DNA of 64,000 nt from Neobittarella massiliensis (ex Bilen et al. 2018) (GCF_900289145.1 NZ_OKQO01000008.1:120937-184936), one strand, 5' to 3'. Shown: positions 33,901-42,354, counted from the stretch's first letter. Numbers and translations: made by a program. The notes: generated from the letters alone by a model not told the origin.

Positions 33901-36348
33901 CTAGGGGCGGCGCTCATTTTTTTTGCCCCCTAAAAAGGCGGCGCCGCCCAGGGCCGCGGCGGCTGTAAACATAACGGCCAGCCGTATGCCGTGGTCGCCG
34001 GTGTAGGCGATAGTCCCGGTCAGCTCGCCGTCCTCTGGCCGGCTGGGGTTTTGGTGTCCGTCGTCAGAGTCGCTGTCCACGCCTAGCTGCGGTGCTTTCA
34101 GCGTGTAGTCCAGCAAGATGGTCGTGGTGTTGCCCAAACTGTCGGTGGCGGTGATCGACAGCAGGTAGCTCCCGGGCTGTGTCAGGTCCACGCGCTCTAG
34201 CAGTGCGCCGCCTTTAAATATGGTGGCGGCCGAGTAGGTCAGCAGCCCGTCGGGCAAGACCGAGCTGATCTGGTAGCGCTCTCGGAGCAGCTGCGCCACC
34301 TCGATTCGCGACAGGCTGCCGCTGGGCTGTACGTTTACCGTTACCGCGTCGGTGATCGTGGCGTGCACGGTGCCGTCCGGCTCGGTGCTGACGGCATCGG
34401 GGACCAGGTATTCGGGCTGGGTGCCGCCGGGGTCGCTTCCGCCACCGGTATCTTGCTCCTCGCCGGGGCGCACCTGCGGCGCTTGCCGCTGGCGAATAAC
34501 GATCTGGATAGGGGAGTAGGTGATCGCGTAGTTCTGTCTGGCCAGTGCAGTGCTGTCGGGAAAATCCACCGCCAGCACATAGGTCCCGGCCGCCGGGTTG
34601 CCCCGGTCCAGTTCTATATCTCCTGCCCGGCAGCTGTACACCGGGGCACCCAGTGTATCTTCTATGCGGTCGCCGCCCGCCAACATGCTCCCCCAGCTGC
34701 CGTCGGGGTCGTAGCCGGTGACGCTGTGCCCGTATGTATCTGCCAGCGGCACACCGGCCCAGCTGTCCGTCACGGCAAAGGTGGGGCAGACCGCCAGCGG
34801 CCGCGGGGTGATGGTCCCCGGTACCGTCACCTTTCCATCTGTCAGGCCGGTCAGCACATAGTCGCCGGAATCTTCGCCGGTCAGTGCCACCTCGGTAAGG
34901 GTTATGGTATCGGCCTCGGCCACATTTTTGCTGTTGTAGGTGGCGGTGCAGCTCAGGCCGACCTTGGCCCCCTCGGGCAGCCCGCTCAGCACAAAACCAC
35001 CGCTGTAGTCTGTGTCGCCGTCATAGATCTTGGTATAGGCCTGTCCATCTGTATCGGCGGGGGCCACGCTCAGCTCTATCGGCAGCACCGAAAACGTGTC
35101 GCTGTCGCCGTTATACCCCTCCTTGACAGACTCTACCCGGTACTCTCCCACGTGGGTCGGCAGCCCTTCAACAGGCGCCCAGGTGCCATCGGGGTCCCGC
35201 TCATAGTAGACATGGGTCACCGCGTCTACCTGGCTGCCGTTGGCCTTGCTGCTCACCTCGGGCTGCTGCCCCACAAAAATGTCTTTGGCGCTGGTAGACA
35301 GGCTCTTTCCGGTGGGGTCGAGGTTGACGTCGACGACCGAAAACCCGCTGCCGCCGCCATCGGTGACCGGCTTGTCGCCTGGCATGCCGCCGTACTCGAT
35401 GATATAGCCGGCCTTTACTGCCGGGGTCCCGTCATTCCAGGTGCCGATCAGGTCCGAAGTGCCCCACATGTGCAGGCAGTACTCGGTCCCTTTTTTCTGC
35501 CCGTTGTTGGGCTCTCCGCCGTTCCAGTTGCTGTAGATCACTGTACTGCTGGGGTTATTGGCCTGCGACTGGCTAAAAGCGCCCTGCCAAAACAGGGAGG
35601 GGGCGAAGTTCCCCGCGCTGTCCAGGCTCTCGGGCCCGGTCACCCAGTAGTACTTTCCGTACAATATCGTGTAGCCGGCGGCGTCACCGGTATAGTCGGG
35701 GTGGCAGGTGCCGCCCATCCAGGTGTTTTGCTTCACCAGCGAGGTGATGATGTCGTTTTCATGCTTGCTGGTCACCGTCACCAAGTAGCCCTGCATGCCC
35801 ATATAGGTGGCGTCGGCCGCCTCGGTGAGCGCCTGCGCCCACACGATCTCGTCCTTTACCGCCTGGTAGTAGTGCCCGCTTTCAGCGTCGTAGTCGTAGA
35901 TGTCGGTGCTCTCTTCGTAGCTGGCTACCAGCCGCAGCTTTTTCATATCGTCGCCGGCCAGCTTCACCTTCAGGTTTTCGCGCAGATACCGGCTCCAGTC
36001 GTCGCAGCTCTTGCCGCTGGCATTGATCGATACGTTCACCTCTTTGCTGCCGCTCAACCTGGTAAAATCCCCCAAAGTGGGCAGCGTTATCGCGTCGGCA
36101 GCCTCTACGACGCTGGTAAACTGCACCGTCACGCTCTTGACTTCCTGCCCGGCAGGTGCGTGCACCTGCAAGTCGGGAAAGGTAAAGCTGCCGTCGCCGC
36201 CTCTGACCGCGGCGCCGGTATCGATATACAGTGCCGTCTCTTCGGCAGCCGCTACCTGTCTTGGCGGCAGCAGCACCGCCGACAGAGTCATAGCCGCCGC
36301 CAGCAGCAGCGCCGAGTACCTGCTGCCGGCTCTCCTCTTGTGTCCCAT
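33901..36348 (-). CDS. Large surface protein with C-type-lectin-like and MBG/YDG domains
   Basis: The 815-aa secreted protein begins with a signal peptide (hydrophobic core about residues 12-34, AAA cleavage region). An N-terminal beta domain is followed by a C-type-lectin-like fold (about 145-320) with WMGG, NWNGGEPNN and GYIIEYGG, the pattern of carbohydrate-binding CTLDs. Next comes a bacterial Ig-like/MBG region with AYTKIYDGDTDYSGG (YDG motif). The C-terminus has IAYTGD, a hydrophobic helix and the tail KKNERRP, resembling a sortase signal with a non-standard motif. ATG 36348 follows GGGAGGG. It is divergent from the membrane-fused ECF sigma factor. Confidence 0.85.
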   Translation of the reverse strand: MGHKRRAGSRYSALLLAAAMTLSAVLLPPRQVAAAEETALYIDTGAAVRGGDGSFTFPDLQVHAPAGQEVKSVTVQFTSVVEAADAITLPTLGDFTRLSGSKEVNVSINASGKSCDDWSRYLRENLKVKLAGDDMKKLRLVASYEESTDIYDYDAESGHYYQAVKDEIVWAQALTEAADATYMGMQGYLVTVTSKHENDIITSLVKQNTWMGGTCHPDYTGDAAGYTILYGKYYWVTGPESLDSAGNFAPSLFWQGAFSQSQANNPSSTVIYSNWNGGEPNNGQKKGTEYCLHMWGTSDLIGTWNDGTPAVKAGYIIEYGGMPGDKPVTDGGGSGFSVVDVNLDPTGKSLSTSAKDIFVGQQPEVSSKANGSQVDAVTHVYYERDPDGTWAPVEGLPTHVGEYRVESVKEGYNGDSDTFSVLPIELSVAPADTDGQAYTKIYDGDTDYSGGFVLSGLPEGAKVGLSCTATYNSKNVAEADTITLTEVALTGEDSGDYVLTGLTDGKVTVPGTITPRPLAVCPTFAVTDSWAGVPLADTYGHSVTGYDPDGSWGSMLAGGDRIEDTLGAPVYSCRAGDIELDRGNPAAGTYVLAVDFPDSTALARQNYAITYSPIQIVIRQRQAPQVRPGEEQDTGGGSDPGGTQPEYLVPDAVSTEPDGTVHATITDAVTVNVQPSGSLSRIEVAQLLRERYQISSVLPDGLLTYSAATIFKGGALLERVDLTQPGSYLLSITATDSLGNTTTILLDYTLKAPQLGVDSDSDDGHQNPSRPEDGELTGTIAYTGDHGIRLAVMFTAAAALGGAAFLGGKKNERRP

Positions 36349-36484
36349 ATAGTCCAGCCCTCCCAATCGTGGTGTAAATGCCTTCGCTCCAGGTGCCAGA
36401 TACTGCGCATCTAGGCGATGGGCTACTTAATAATTGGCATCTTTTGCAGAAATGGGTCACATTTTGCCGAAAAAATTTTTCCAC

Positions 36485-36534
36485 TTGTCGCCATTTATAC
36501 GGTCGTGCTATAGTGGCTAGAGATATGGCGACAA
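36485..36534 (+). promoter_or_regulatory. Sigma-factor gene promoter framed by a 10-bp inverted repeat
   Basis: TTGTCG (36485-36490), 18-bp spacer, TATAGT (36509-36514) preceded by TGC. The -35 box is part of TTGTCGCCAT (36485-36494), whose exact inverted copy ATGGCGACAA lies at 36525-36534 around the start of transcription. The pair could be an operator or a self-recognised element. Confidence 0.6.
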
Positions 36535-36559
36535 AAATATCGCAAAAAGGGGCGATACT

Positions 36560-37789
36560 ATGCCGTATACCCACCGCCAGCTGGGCCAGCTCGCCCAGCG
36601 CGCTGCCGCCGGAGACCGCACCGCCTTTGATGCGCTGTATGCCGCCACTGCCCGGTTTCAGTACTACCGCATCCTGCACCTGGTGGCCAGCCCCCAGGTG
36701 GCGGAGGACCTGCTGCAGCAGACATACCTGCACCTCTGGCAAAAAATAGATACCGTCGATCCCCCCGAGCTGGTGGCAGCGTATCTCAGCGGGATCAGCC
36801 GCAACCTGTGCCTGCAGTATCTGCGCCGCCAGCGGCAAACGCCGGCTGACCTGTCGCTGGATGACAGCGCCGCCGGCGATCTGGCCGATACCGCGCCCAC
36901 GCCCCAGCAGATGATCGATCGAAAGAGTGACCGCGAGCGCCTGCGCACCGCTCTGGCCGCGCTGCCGCCCGACGAGCGTGAGACGGTGCTGCTGCGCTAC
37001 GGCCAGCGGCTCAAAATACGTGATATCGCCGCCGTCATGGCCCGGTCCGAGAGCACGGTCAAGCGCCTGCTAAAGCGGGCCCTCGGCAAGCTGCGGAGCC
37101 AGATGGGCCTTGGCGGCCTGCTGGTGTGGCCGCTGGGGCCGCGCATCGCGCAAACAGCCGAGCAGAGCTGGCGGCAGCGGCTGGCGGCAGATAGCGGCTC
37201 CAGCCGCTCCCACCGCCGCCGGCCCCTGCGCCTGCTCACCGCCGTATCGGCAATCTGCGCGCTGCTGCTGTTGGGGGCGGCCACCGCCGCCCCGGTCGCG
37301 ATCGTCGACGCGCGGTGGCCGCAGACGGCGCCCCAGGCCCAGCCGGTCACCCTACAGGCGCAGGTCGTCTGCCCGGCAGGCGTGCGGGAGGTCTATCTGC
37401 AGGGGGAGGAGGACCGCTGGCCGCTGGAATACAGGGGTGGCGCCTACGCAGTCAGCGTGCCCCACAGCGGTGCGTACACGCTCGTTGCGCGGGGCAAAAA
37501 CGGCAGTGTCGCCCGGCGCCGGCTGGTGGTGAGCTGCATCGACGATCAGCCCCCTTCGCTGCAGCACAGTACCGTAGAGGGGGGCTGTACGGTGTTCACC
37601 TTTACCGACCCCAGCGGCGTGGCCGAGATGTACTGCGTCGACGCCGCCGGCACGCGCATCGACCCGCTGCTAAAAGATCTCGCCGCCGGCCGCTTTATTT
37701 TTGCCCTGCCTCCCGGCAGCTACACCACCTGTGTGCGCGATGCGCTGGGCAACACCGGATCGGGCTGTACGCAGGTCTACGAAAAATAG
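36560..37789 (+). CDS. ECF sigma factor fused to a transmembrane helix and extracellular beta domain
   Basis: The 409-aa protein has a complete ECF sigma factor at the N-terminus: region 2 (AAGDRTAFDALYAATARF, DLLQQTYLHLWQKID) and region 4 (LPPDERETVLLRYGQRLK, MARSESTVKRLLKRAL, ending near residue 185). A basic linker (about 186-222) leads to one membrane helix (about 223-247, RLLTAVSAICALLLLGAA). The C-terminal 160 residues are Ig-like/beta-stranded and would lie outside the cell. This is one continuous frame without frameshift. The arrangement puts signal reception and sigma activity in a single membrane protein. It is divergent from the lectin-like surface protein gene. Confidence 0.88.
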   Translation: MPYTHRQLGQLAQRAAAGDRTAFDALYAATARFQYYRILHLVASPQVAEDLLQQTYLHLWQKIDTVDPPELVAAYLSGISRNLCLQYLRRQRQTPADLSLDDSAAGDLADTAPTPQQMIDRKSDRERLRTALAALPPDERETVLLRYGQRLKIRDIAAVMARSESTVKRLLKRALGKLRSQMGLGGLLVWPLGPRIAQTAEQSWRQRLAADSGSSRSHRRRPLRLLTAVSAICALLLLGAATAAPVAIVDARWPQTAPQAQPVTLQAQVVCPAGVREVYLQGEEDRWPLEYRGGAYAVSVPHSGAYTLVARGKNGSVARRRLVVSCIDDQPPSLQHSTVEGGCTVFTFTDPSGVAEMYCVDAAGTRIDPLLKDLAAGRFIFALPPGSYTTCVRDALGNTGSGCTQVYEK

Positions 37790-37808
37790 CATCTCTTGCC
37801 GGTATCCC

Positions 37809-37854
37809 GGCGGCCGCGGGTGTTCGCTGTCGACCCCCGCCGGCCGCCTTTTTT
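37809..37854 (+). terminator. Intrinsic terminator
   Basis: GGCGGCCGCGGG pairs with CCCCGCCGGCCGCC and is followed by T6, 20 bp after the sigma-factor stop. Confidence 0.85.
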
Positions 37855-37934
37855 GCCGCTCCCGGTCTTTTTCTTTTGCCGTTCAAGGTGTATAATGGCG
37901 GGGAGAGGTAAACTACCGATGAGGAGGAGCGACC

Positions 37935-38738
37935 ATGAGATCCTTTGTATTTGACAGCCACACCCATTCCCAGTATTCGCCCGACGCCGATACCGACCTG
38001 CGCGAGATGTGCGAGTATGCCATCGCCCACGGTATCGACGGCTTTTGCGTCACCGACCACTGCGACTGCAACCACGACCGGCCGGAGCAGGAGGCCCGTA
38101 TGGCTGCTTGCCGGCAGGAGGTAAAGCAGCTGCGGGAGGAGTACAGAGGCCGCCTGCTGCTCTGTTACGGCATGGAGCTGGCCCAGCAGAATTTCGACCC
38201 GGCCATCGTGGCGCGCATCTACGGCTCGTTCGAGGGCGATTTCATGATCGGCTCGATGCACAGAGCCGACAACCAGCCCGATTTCAGCGTCATCGACTTC
38301 TCCACCATCGAGTTCGAGCCGCTGCTGGAAAAGTACTACCACGAGCTGCTCGAGACCGCCCAGATCAATAAGCTCGATATCCTGGCCCACATCACCTACC
38401 CCCTGCGCTACGCCGGGGCCGAGCGGCTCGCCGGGATGGACCTGCACAAATACGACGACATCACCGACGAGATCTTCAGGACCCTCATCCAAAACGGTAA
38501 AGGGATAGAGATAAACGTCTCCGGCCTGCGCCAGCCCTACGGCAAGCCGTTTCCCACCGGCGAGTACCTAAAGCGCTTTCACGATCTGGGCGGCGAGATC
38601 GTCACCATCGGCTCCGACGCCCATTTCCCCCAGCACGTGGGCGCCAACTTCGCCGACGGGGTGGCCATCTTAAAGGCGGCGGGCTTTGACCACTACTGCT
38701 ACTTTGTCGAGCGCAAGCCCCGCTATGTAGATATCTGA
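37935..38738 (+). CDS. PHP-domain phosphoesterase, copy 1 (HisJ-like)
   Basis: The 267-aa PHP protein has the four metal motifs: DSHTHSQYSPD, VTDHCDCN, SMHRADNQPDF and late DAHFPQHVG. Family members include histidinol-phosphate phosphatase (HisJ) and other phosphatases. TATAAT at 37891 may be its -10 box and GAGGAGGAG precedes the ATG. It overlaps the next gene by one base (TGATG). No his genes are near, so the substrate is open. Confidence 0.87.
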   Translation: MRSFVFDSHTHSQYSPDADTDLREMCEYAIAHGIDGFCVTDHCDCNHDRPEQEARMAACRQEVKQLREEYRGRLLLCYGMELAQQNFDPAIVARIYGSFEGDFMIGSMHRADNQPDFSVIDFSTIEFEPLLEKYYHELLETAQINKLDILAHITYPLRYAGAERLAGMDLHKYDDITDEIFRTLIQNGKGIEINVSGLRQPYGKPFPTGEYLKRFHDLGGEIVTIGSDAHFPQHVGANFADGVAILKAAGFDHYCYFVERKPRYVDI

Positions 38739-39538
38739 TGGCTGCCCTGTTTGACAGCCATACCCACTCGGTCTACTCCCACGACTGCAACACGCCGCTG
38801 CAGGAAAATCTGGCGGCCGCCGCCAAACAGGGGCTTTTGGGCCTCTGCACCACCGACCACTGCGAGGTCAACTGTTTCGACGCAGTCTGGCTCCAGCGGC
38901 TGCAGAGCGGTCGGCAGCAGCTGGCGGCGCTGCGGCCGCAGTGGGCGGGGCAGCTGGTGCTCACGCAGGGCATCGAACTCGCCTATCCCCAGGCCGATCC
39001 GGTGCTGGCCCGGCAGATCATCGCCGCCGCCCCGTACGATTTTGTGCTGGGCTCTATGCACGGCTCGCCGGCGAAAAAGGGGATGTTCGACCCCGCTACC
39101 GGCCCCCGCCGCTTTGCCCAGATCCTGCGCACCTATTTCGGCGAGCTGCTGCAGGTGGTGCAGCTAGACTGCTTCGACGTGTTGGCCCACCTCACCTATC
39201 CGCTGCGCTACGCCTCACCGCAAACGGCCGCTGCACTCGACCTGTCGGCTTTTGACCGTCAGATCGATGAAATATTTGCGGTGCTCATAAAAAACGGGCG
39301 CGGGCTGGAGCTCAATGTCTCCGGGCTGTATCAGTCCTACGGCAAGCCGTTTCCCACCGTCGGCTATCTCAGGCGCTTTTACCAGCTGGGCGGCCGCATC
39401 GTCACGCTGGGCTCCGACGCGCATCACAGTGCCGATATCGGCCGTCAGCTGGCGGCCGGGGCACAGCTGTTGCGGCAGGCCGGCTTTACTGCCTACTGCT
39501 ATTTTCGCGGCCGCCGGCCGGTATTTTTAGACCTGTAA
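38738..39538 (+). CDS. PHP-domain phosphoesterase, copy 2
   Basis: The 266-aa paralog of the preceding gene shares the same order of motifs: DSHTHSVYSHD, TTDHCEVN, GSMHGSPAKKG, LAHLTYPLRYA, NVSGLYQSYGKPFPTVGYL and DAHHSADIG. The shared NVSGL-PYGKPFPT block shows a tandem duplication with substantial divergence. It starts inside the stop of copy 1, so the two are made together and may form a heteromer (inference). No separate ribosome binding site is obvious. Confidence 0.87.
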   Translation: MAALFDSHTHSVYSHDCNTPLQENLAAAAKQGLLGLCTTDHCEVNCFDAVWLQRLQSGRQQLAALRPQWAGQLVLTQGIELAYPQADPVLARQIIAAAPYDFVLGSMHGSPAKKGMFDPATGPRRFAQILRTYFGELLQVVQLDCFDVLAHLTYPLRYASPQTAAALDLSAFDRQIDEIFAVLIKNGRGLELNVSGLYQSYGKPFPTVGYLRRFYQLGGRIVTLGSDAHHSADIGRQLAAGAQLLRQAGFTAYCYFRGRRPVFLDL

Positions 39539-39565
39539 CAGAGCTCATATCTGCGAGGAACATCT

Positions 39566-40309
39566 ATGCGACAAGTTACCCTTTATACGCAGCACGACTG
39601 GGTCGACCCCGCTGCGGTCACCGGCCAGTGGGCGGTAGTCATCGACACCTTTCGCGCCACCACCACCATCACCGCCGCCCTGCAAAACGGCTGTCTCAAG
39701 GTGCTGCCGGTCATGCACACACCCGACGGGCTGGCCCTCAAACAACAGTTGCTCACCAAAGATCCCGGCACCCCGGTGCTGCTGGGCGGTGAGCGCCACA
39801 CCCAGATCATCCCCGGCTACGACTGCGGCAACTCCCCGCTGGAGTACACGCCGGCGGTAGTGGGCGGCAAGGTGCTGGTGCTCTCCACCACCAACGGCAC
39901 CAAGGCCGCCCTCAAAGCCGTCCGTGCCGGTCGGGTGTTTTTGGCCTGCCTCAATAACTGCACGGCAGTGGCGCAAAAATTGCTGGGCGGCAGCGCCGAT
40001 ATCTCCTTTATCTGCGCCGGCACCCGGGGCAAGTTCTCGCTGGAAGACGTGATCACCGCCGGCGGTGTGCTGCACGCGCTCTCCCGTATGGGCGGGCGCT
40101 TTCACCCCGACGATGCCGCGTATATGGCGCAAAAGATGTTCGCGGCCTACAGCGCCGATATCGATGCGCTGCTCTGCCAAACCGCCCACTATAATACGAT
40201 GCGCAGCCACGGTCTCACCGGCGATCTGGCCTACTGCCAGCAGATCGACAGCACCGCGGCTGTGCCGGTGTACAGCCGCGGCGCCATCCGGCTGGCTGCC
40301 GATACATAA
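39566..40309 (+). CDS. comB: 2-phosphosulfolactate phosphatase-like protein
   Basis: The 247-aa protein matches ComB: VVIDTFRATTTITAAL at the N-terminus, LLGGERHTQIIPGYDCGNSP, LSTTNGTKAAL and LACLNNCTAVA, with CAGTRGKFSLEDVI. ComB dephosphorylates 2-phosphosulfolactate in coenzyme M synthesis; in Clostridia without that pathway the natural substrate is uncertain. It is separated by 27 bp from the PHP pair and may be co-transcribed, placing three phosphatase-type genes in a row. Confidence 0.85.
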   Translation: MRQVTLYTQHDWVDPAAVTGQWAVVIDTFRATTTITAALQNGCLKVLPVMHTPDGLALKQQLLTKDPGTPVLLGGERHTQIIPGYDCGNSPLEYTPAVVGGKVLVLSTTNGTKAALKAVRAGRVFLACLNNCTAVAQKLLGGSADISFICAGTRGKFSLEDVITAGGVLHALSRMGGRFHPDDAAYMAQKMFAAYSADIDALLCQTAHYNTMRSHGLTGDLAYCQQIDSTAAVPVYSRGAIRLAADT

Positions 40310-40339
40310 TCGCCCCGTCCCAAACACCTATCCTGTAAA

Positions 40340-40381
40340 TAAAAAGACAGAGCCCGCCACTCGGCAGGCTCTGTCTTTTTA
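40340..40381. terminator. Intrinsic terminator
   Basis: AAAAAGACAGAGCC pairs with GGCTCTGTCTTTTT around a 12-nt loop, after comB; T-runs exist on both strands. Confidence 0.9.
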
Positions 40382-40455
40382 TCAAGAGAGAGAAAAAACA
40401 TATTTGACCGGGCAGGCGGCGCCCCATTTGGCAGTCGGTGCCAAAGTGCCGGCTG

Positions 40456-40761
40456 CTACCAGCAGGTGAGGTCCAGCAGTGCTGTGGGCAGCGGGTACAG
40501 CAGCGCCCAAAATACCCGCAGCACCTCCCAAATGATCTGGCGGCAGGCACGCAGCGCGTCTGGTGTTCCCGGCGCGCCGCAGGTCATCTGGCGGCGGCAG
40601 TCGGTGGCGGCGCGCTCATTCGGCGGGTGTTTTGCCACCGTCACCGCTCTCATAGCCGGGGTGGGGGCCCGGTGCGCAGTGGCCGGTACCGGGACAGGCG
40701 CGGCCTGCTGCCAACACAACAGCAGCACCACACATATCGCCCACACCCATTTTCTGCCCAC
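40456..40761 (-). CDS. Small putative secreted protein
   Basis: From GTG 40761 the 101-aa product begins with a short basic start and hydrophobic stretch (VGRKWVWAICVVLLLCWQ), a likely signal peptide, then a Pro/Ala/Arg segment, several Cys, and a hydrophobic C-terminus (VLRVFWALLYPLPTALLDL). AGGAGGAGG lies about 10 nt before this GTG; upstream in-frame starts lack one. A promoter and a 14-bp palindrome lie directly upstream, divergent from an RHH regulator gene. Not recognised; coding status is moderately certain. Confidence 0.5.
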   Translation of the reverse strand: MGRKWVWAICVVLLLCWQQAAPVPVPATAHRAPTPAMRAVTVAKHPPNERAATDCRRQMTCGAPGTPDALRACRQIIWEVLRVFWALLYPLPTALLDLTCW

Positions 40762-40809
40762 CGTAGACGCGCCTCCTCCTGCATTTCGACAGTTTTTGCG
40801 AACAGGTAC

Positions 40810-40861
40810 AGTGTAACACGATAGCAATTATTTTGCAATTAAAATAGATTGCAAAATAATT
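40810..40861. promoter_or_regulatory. Divergent promoter and 14-bp palindromic operator
   Basis: A minus-strand promoter TTGCAA (40838-40833), 17 bp, TACACT (40815-40810) overlaps the perfect inverted repeat AATTATTTTGCAAT (40826-40839) / ATTGCAAAATAATT (40848-40861) with an 8-bp spacer. The repeat sits between the small secreted protein gene and the RHH regulator gene and would cover both promoters. Confidence 0.7.
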
Positions 40862-40912
40862 CTATATTAAAATAAATTGTTCGTGCATACTAAGACCAGG
40901 AGGTGTGCCGCG

Positions 40913-41086
40913 ATGTTAAAGATACAAAAGGGTTATGACTCCGAGAGCAAGACCTTCCGCCTGCCCACCGATATGGTCAGCAGGCTCAGCGATCTGGCGG
41001 CCAAAAACAAGCTGTCGCTCAATCAGCTGGTCATCCAGTGCCTGCAGTACGCACTGGACAATCTAGAAGAAGACGAAAAGGCGTGA
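40913..41086 (+). CDS. Ribbon-helix-helix (Arc/CopG-like) DNA-binding protein
   Basis: This 57-aa protein has the RHH pattern: an N-terminal strand (SKTFRLPTDMV), helix A (SRLSDLAAKNK) and helix B (SLNQLVIQCLQYAL), then an acidic tail. Arc/CopG-type dimers read palindromic operators. ATG 40913 follows AGGAGGTG with 6-nt spacing. The perfect palindrome 51 bp upstream is the likely operator, giving autoregulation and control of the divergent secreted-protein gene. It is not next to a toxin gene. Confidence 0.82.
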   Translation: MLKIQKGYDSESKTFRLPTDMVSRLSDLAAKNKLSLNQLVIQCLQYALDNLEEDEKA

Positions 41087-41106
41087 TACACCGCCCATTT
41101 TATAAA

Positions 41107-41157
41107 AAAGGGGAGGGGCGCGGTCCGGCATGGCCGGTCGCGTCCCTCCCTGTTTTT
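41107..41157. terminator. Intrinsic terminator
   Basis: GGGAGGGGCGCG... pairs with ...CGCGTCCCTCCC, followed by TGTTTTT, between the RHH gene and the convergent CDF gene. Confidence 0.85.
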
Positions 41158-41166
41158 GTCGGCGCG

Positions 41167-42354
41167 CTAGCAGCCGGCGCCATAATCGGTCTGGTAACCG
41201 CGGTCCACTGTGATCACACAGTACAGGTGCGGGTCGGTCTTTTGCACCTGCTCCTCGATCTGGTGGCACAGCTCGGTATTTTGTAGCGGGCAGTCGATGG
41301 GCACCGCCACGTCAAAGATCAGGTTCGAATGGCTCTCGCCCAGCACCGCGCGAAAGTCGTGTACGCTGCAGGCGGCATACACCTGGCGGGCGCTCTCTAA
41401 TACCAGCTGGCGCAGCGCGTTGATGCGCGCGTCGTTGACCACCAGAGGGTCGAGATGCGCTACGAGGAAGATCCCTTTTTTCTGCGCAAAGTCGCGCTCA
41501 ATGTTGTCGATGCGGTCGTGGCTGACCAGTATGTCCACCGAAGACGATACCTCCACATGTACCGAGGCAAAAATGCGCCCCGGCCCGTAGTTGTGCACCA
41601 CCAGGTCGTGTAGCCCCAGCACCCCCTCATAGCCCAGTATCGTGCGGGAGATATCGTTTACCAGCGCCGTGTCCGGGGCCTGCCCCAGCAGCGGGTCCAG
41701 GGTGTCTTTCACCACCCCAATGCCCGAGTACAGGATAAAAGCGGCCACCAAAAGGCCCATCCAGCCGTCCAGCTCCAGCGGCGTCAGGGCCGATACCACC
41801 GTGGCCACCAGCACCGCCGCCGTGGCAACTACATCGTTTAGGCTGTCCTGCGCCGTGGCCAAGATCGCCGGCGACTGGATGCGCCGCCCCACCTGGCGGT
41901 TGAAGCGAAACAGCCACAGCTTCATCAGGATAGAGAAAAACAAAATGCCCACCGCCAGCCAACCGGCATTTACCGGCTCGGGGTGCAGCACCTTCTGCAA
42001 GCTGCTCATCCCCAGCTGCACACCCAACAGCATGATCAAAAACGCCACGATCAGCCCGGCCACGTACTCGGTGCGGCCGTGGCCGAACGGGTGGTCCTTG
42101 TCGGCGGGTTTTTCGGCCAGCTTAAAGCCCAGCAGCGAGATGACCGAGCTCCCCGCATCCGACAGGTTGTTGATGGCGTCGGCCATGATGGCCACACTGC
42201 CCGAGAGCAGGCCGGCCAGCAGCTTGCCGGCAAACAGCAGCACATTCACGCCAATGCCCACCCCGCCCGAGAGCGCTCCATAGCGGGTGCGCACCCGGTG
42301 GTCCTGGGTATCTTCGCTCTGGGGCACAAAGTGCTGGATCAAAAAATCAGTCAA
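41167..42354 (-). CDS. Cation diffusion facilitator (CDF) metal exporter
   Basis: The 395-aa protein has six membrane helices with the two CDF metal motifs DAINNLSD (helix 2) and DSLND (helix 5), and HPFGHGRTEY in the loop. A long C-terminal cytoplasmic extension (about residues 220-395) holds two ferredoxin-like lobes rather than the usual one. CDF proteins export Zn, Mn, Co or Fe by proton antiport. ATG follows AAAAGAGGTG. Confidence 0.9.
   Translation of the reverse strand: MTDFLIQHFVPQSEDTQDHRVRTRYGALSGGVGIGVNVLLFAGKLLAGLLSGSVAIMADAINNLSDAGSSVISLLGFKLAEKPADKDHPFGHGRTEYVAGLIVAFLIMLLGVQLGMSSLQKVLHPEPVNAGWLAVGILFFSILMKLWLFRFNRQVGRRIQSPAILATAQDSLNDVVATAAVLVATVVSALTPLELDGWMGLLVAAFILYSGIGVVKDTLDPLLGQAPDTALVNDISRTILGYEGVLGLHDLVVHNYGPGRIFASVHVEVSSSVDILVSHDRIDNIERDFAQKKGIFLVAHLDPLVVNDARINALRQLVLESARQVYAACSVHDFRAVLGESHSNLIFDVAVPIDCPLQNTELCHQIEEQVQKTDPHLYCVITVDRGYQTDYGAGC

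Noticed and set aside
34363..36414. Long plus-strand open frame opposite the surface-protein gene
   Set aside because: Shadow of the minus-strand gene, which has a signal peptide, lectin-like motifs and a terminator.
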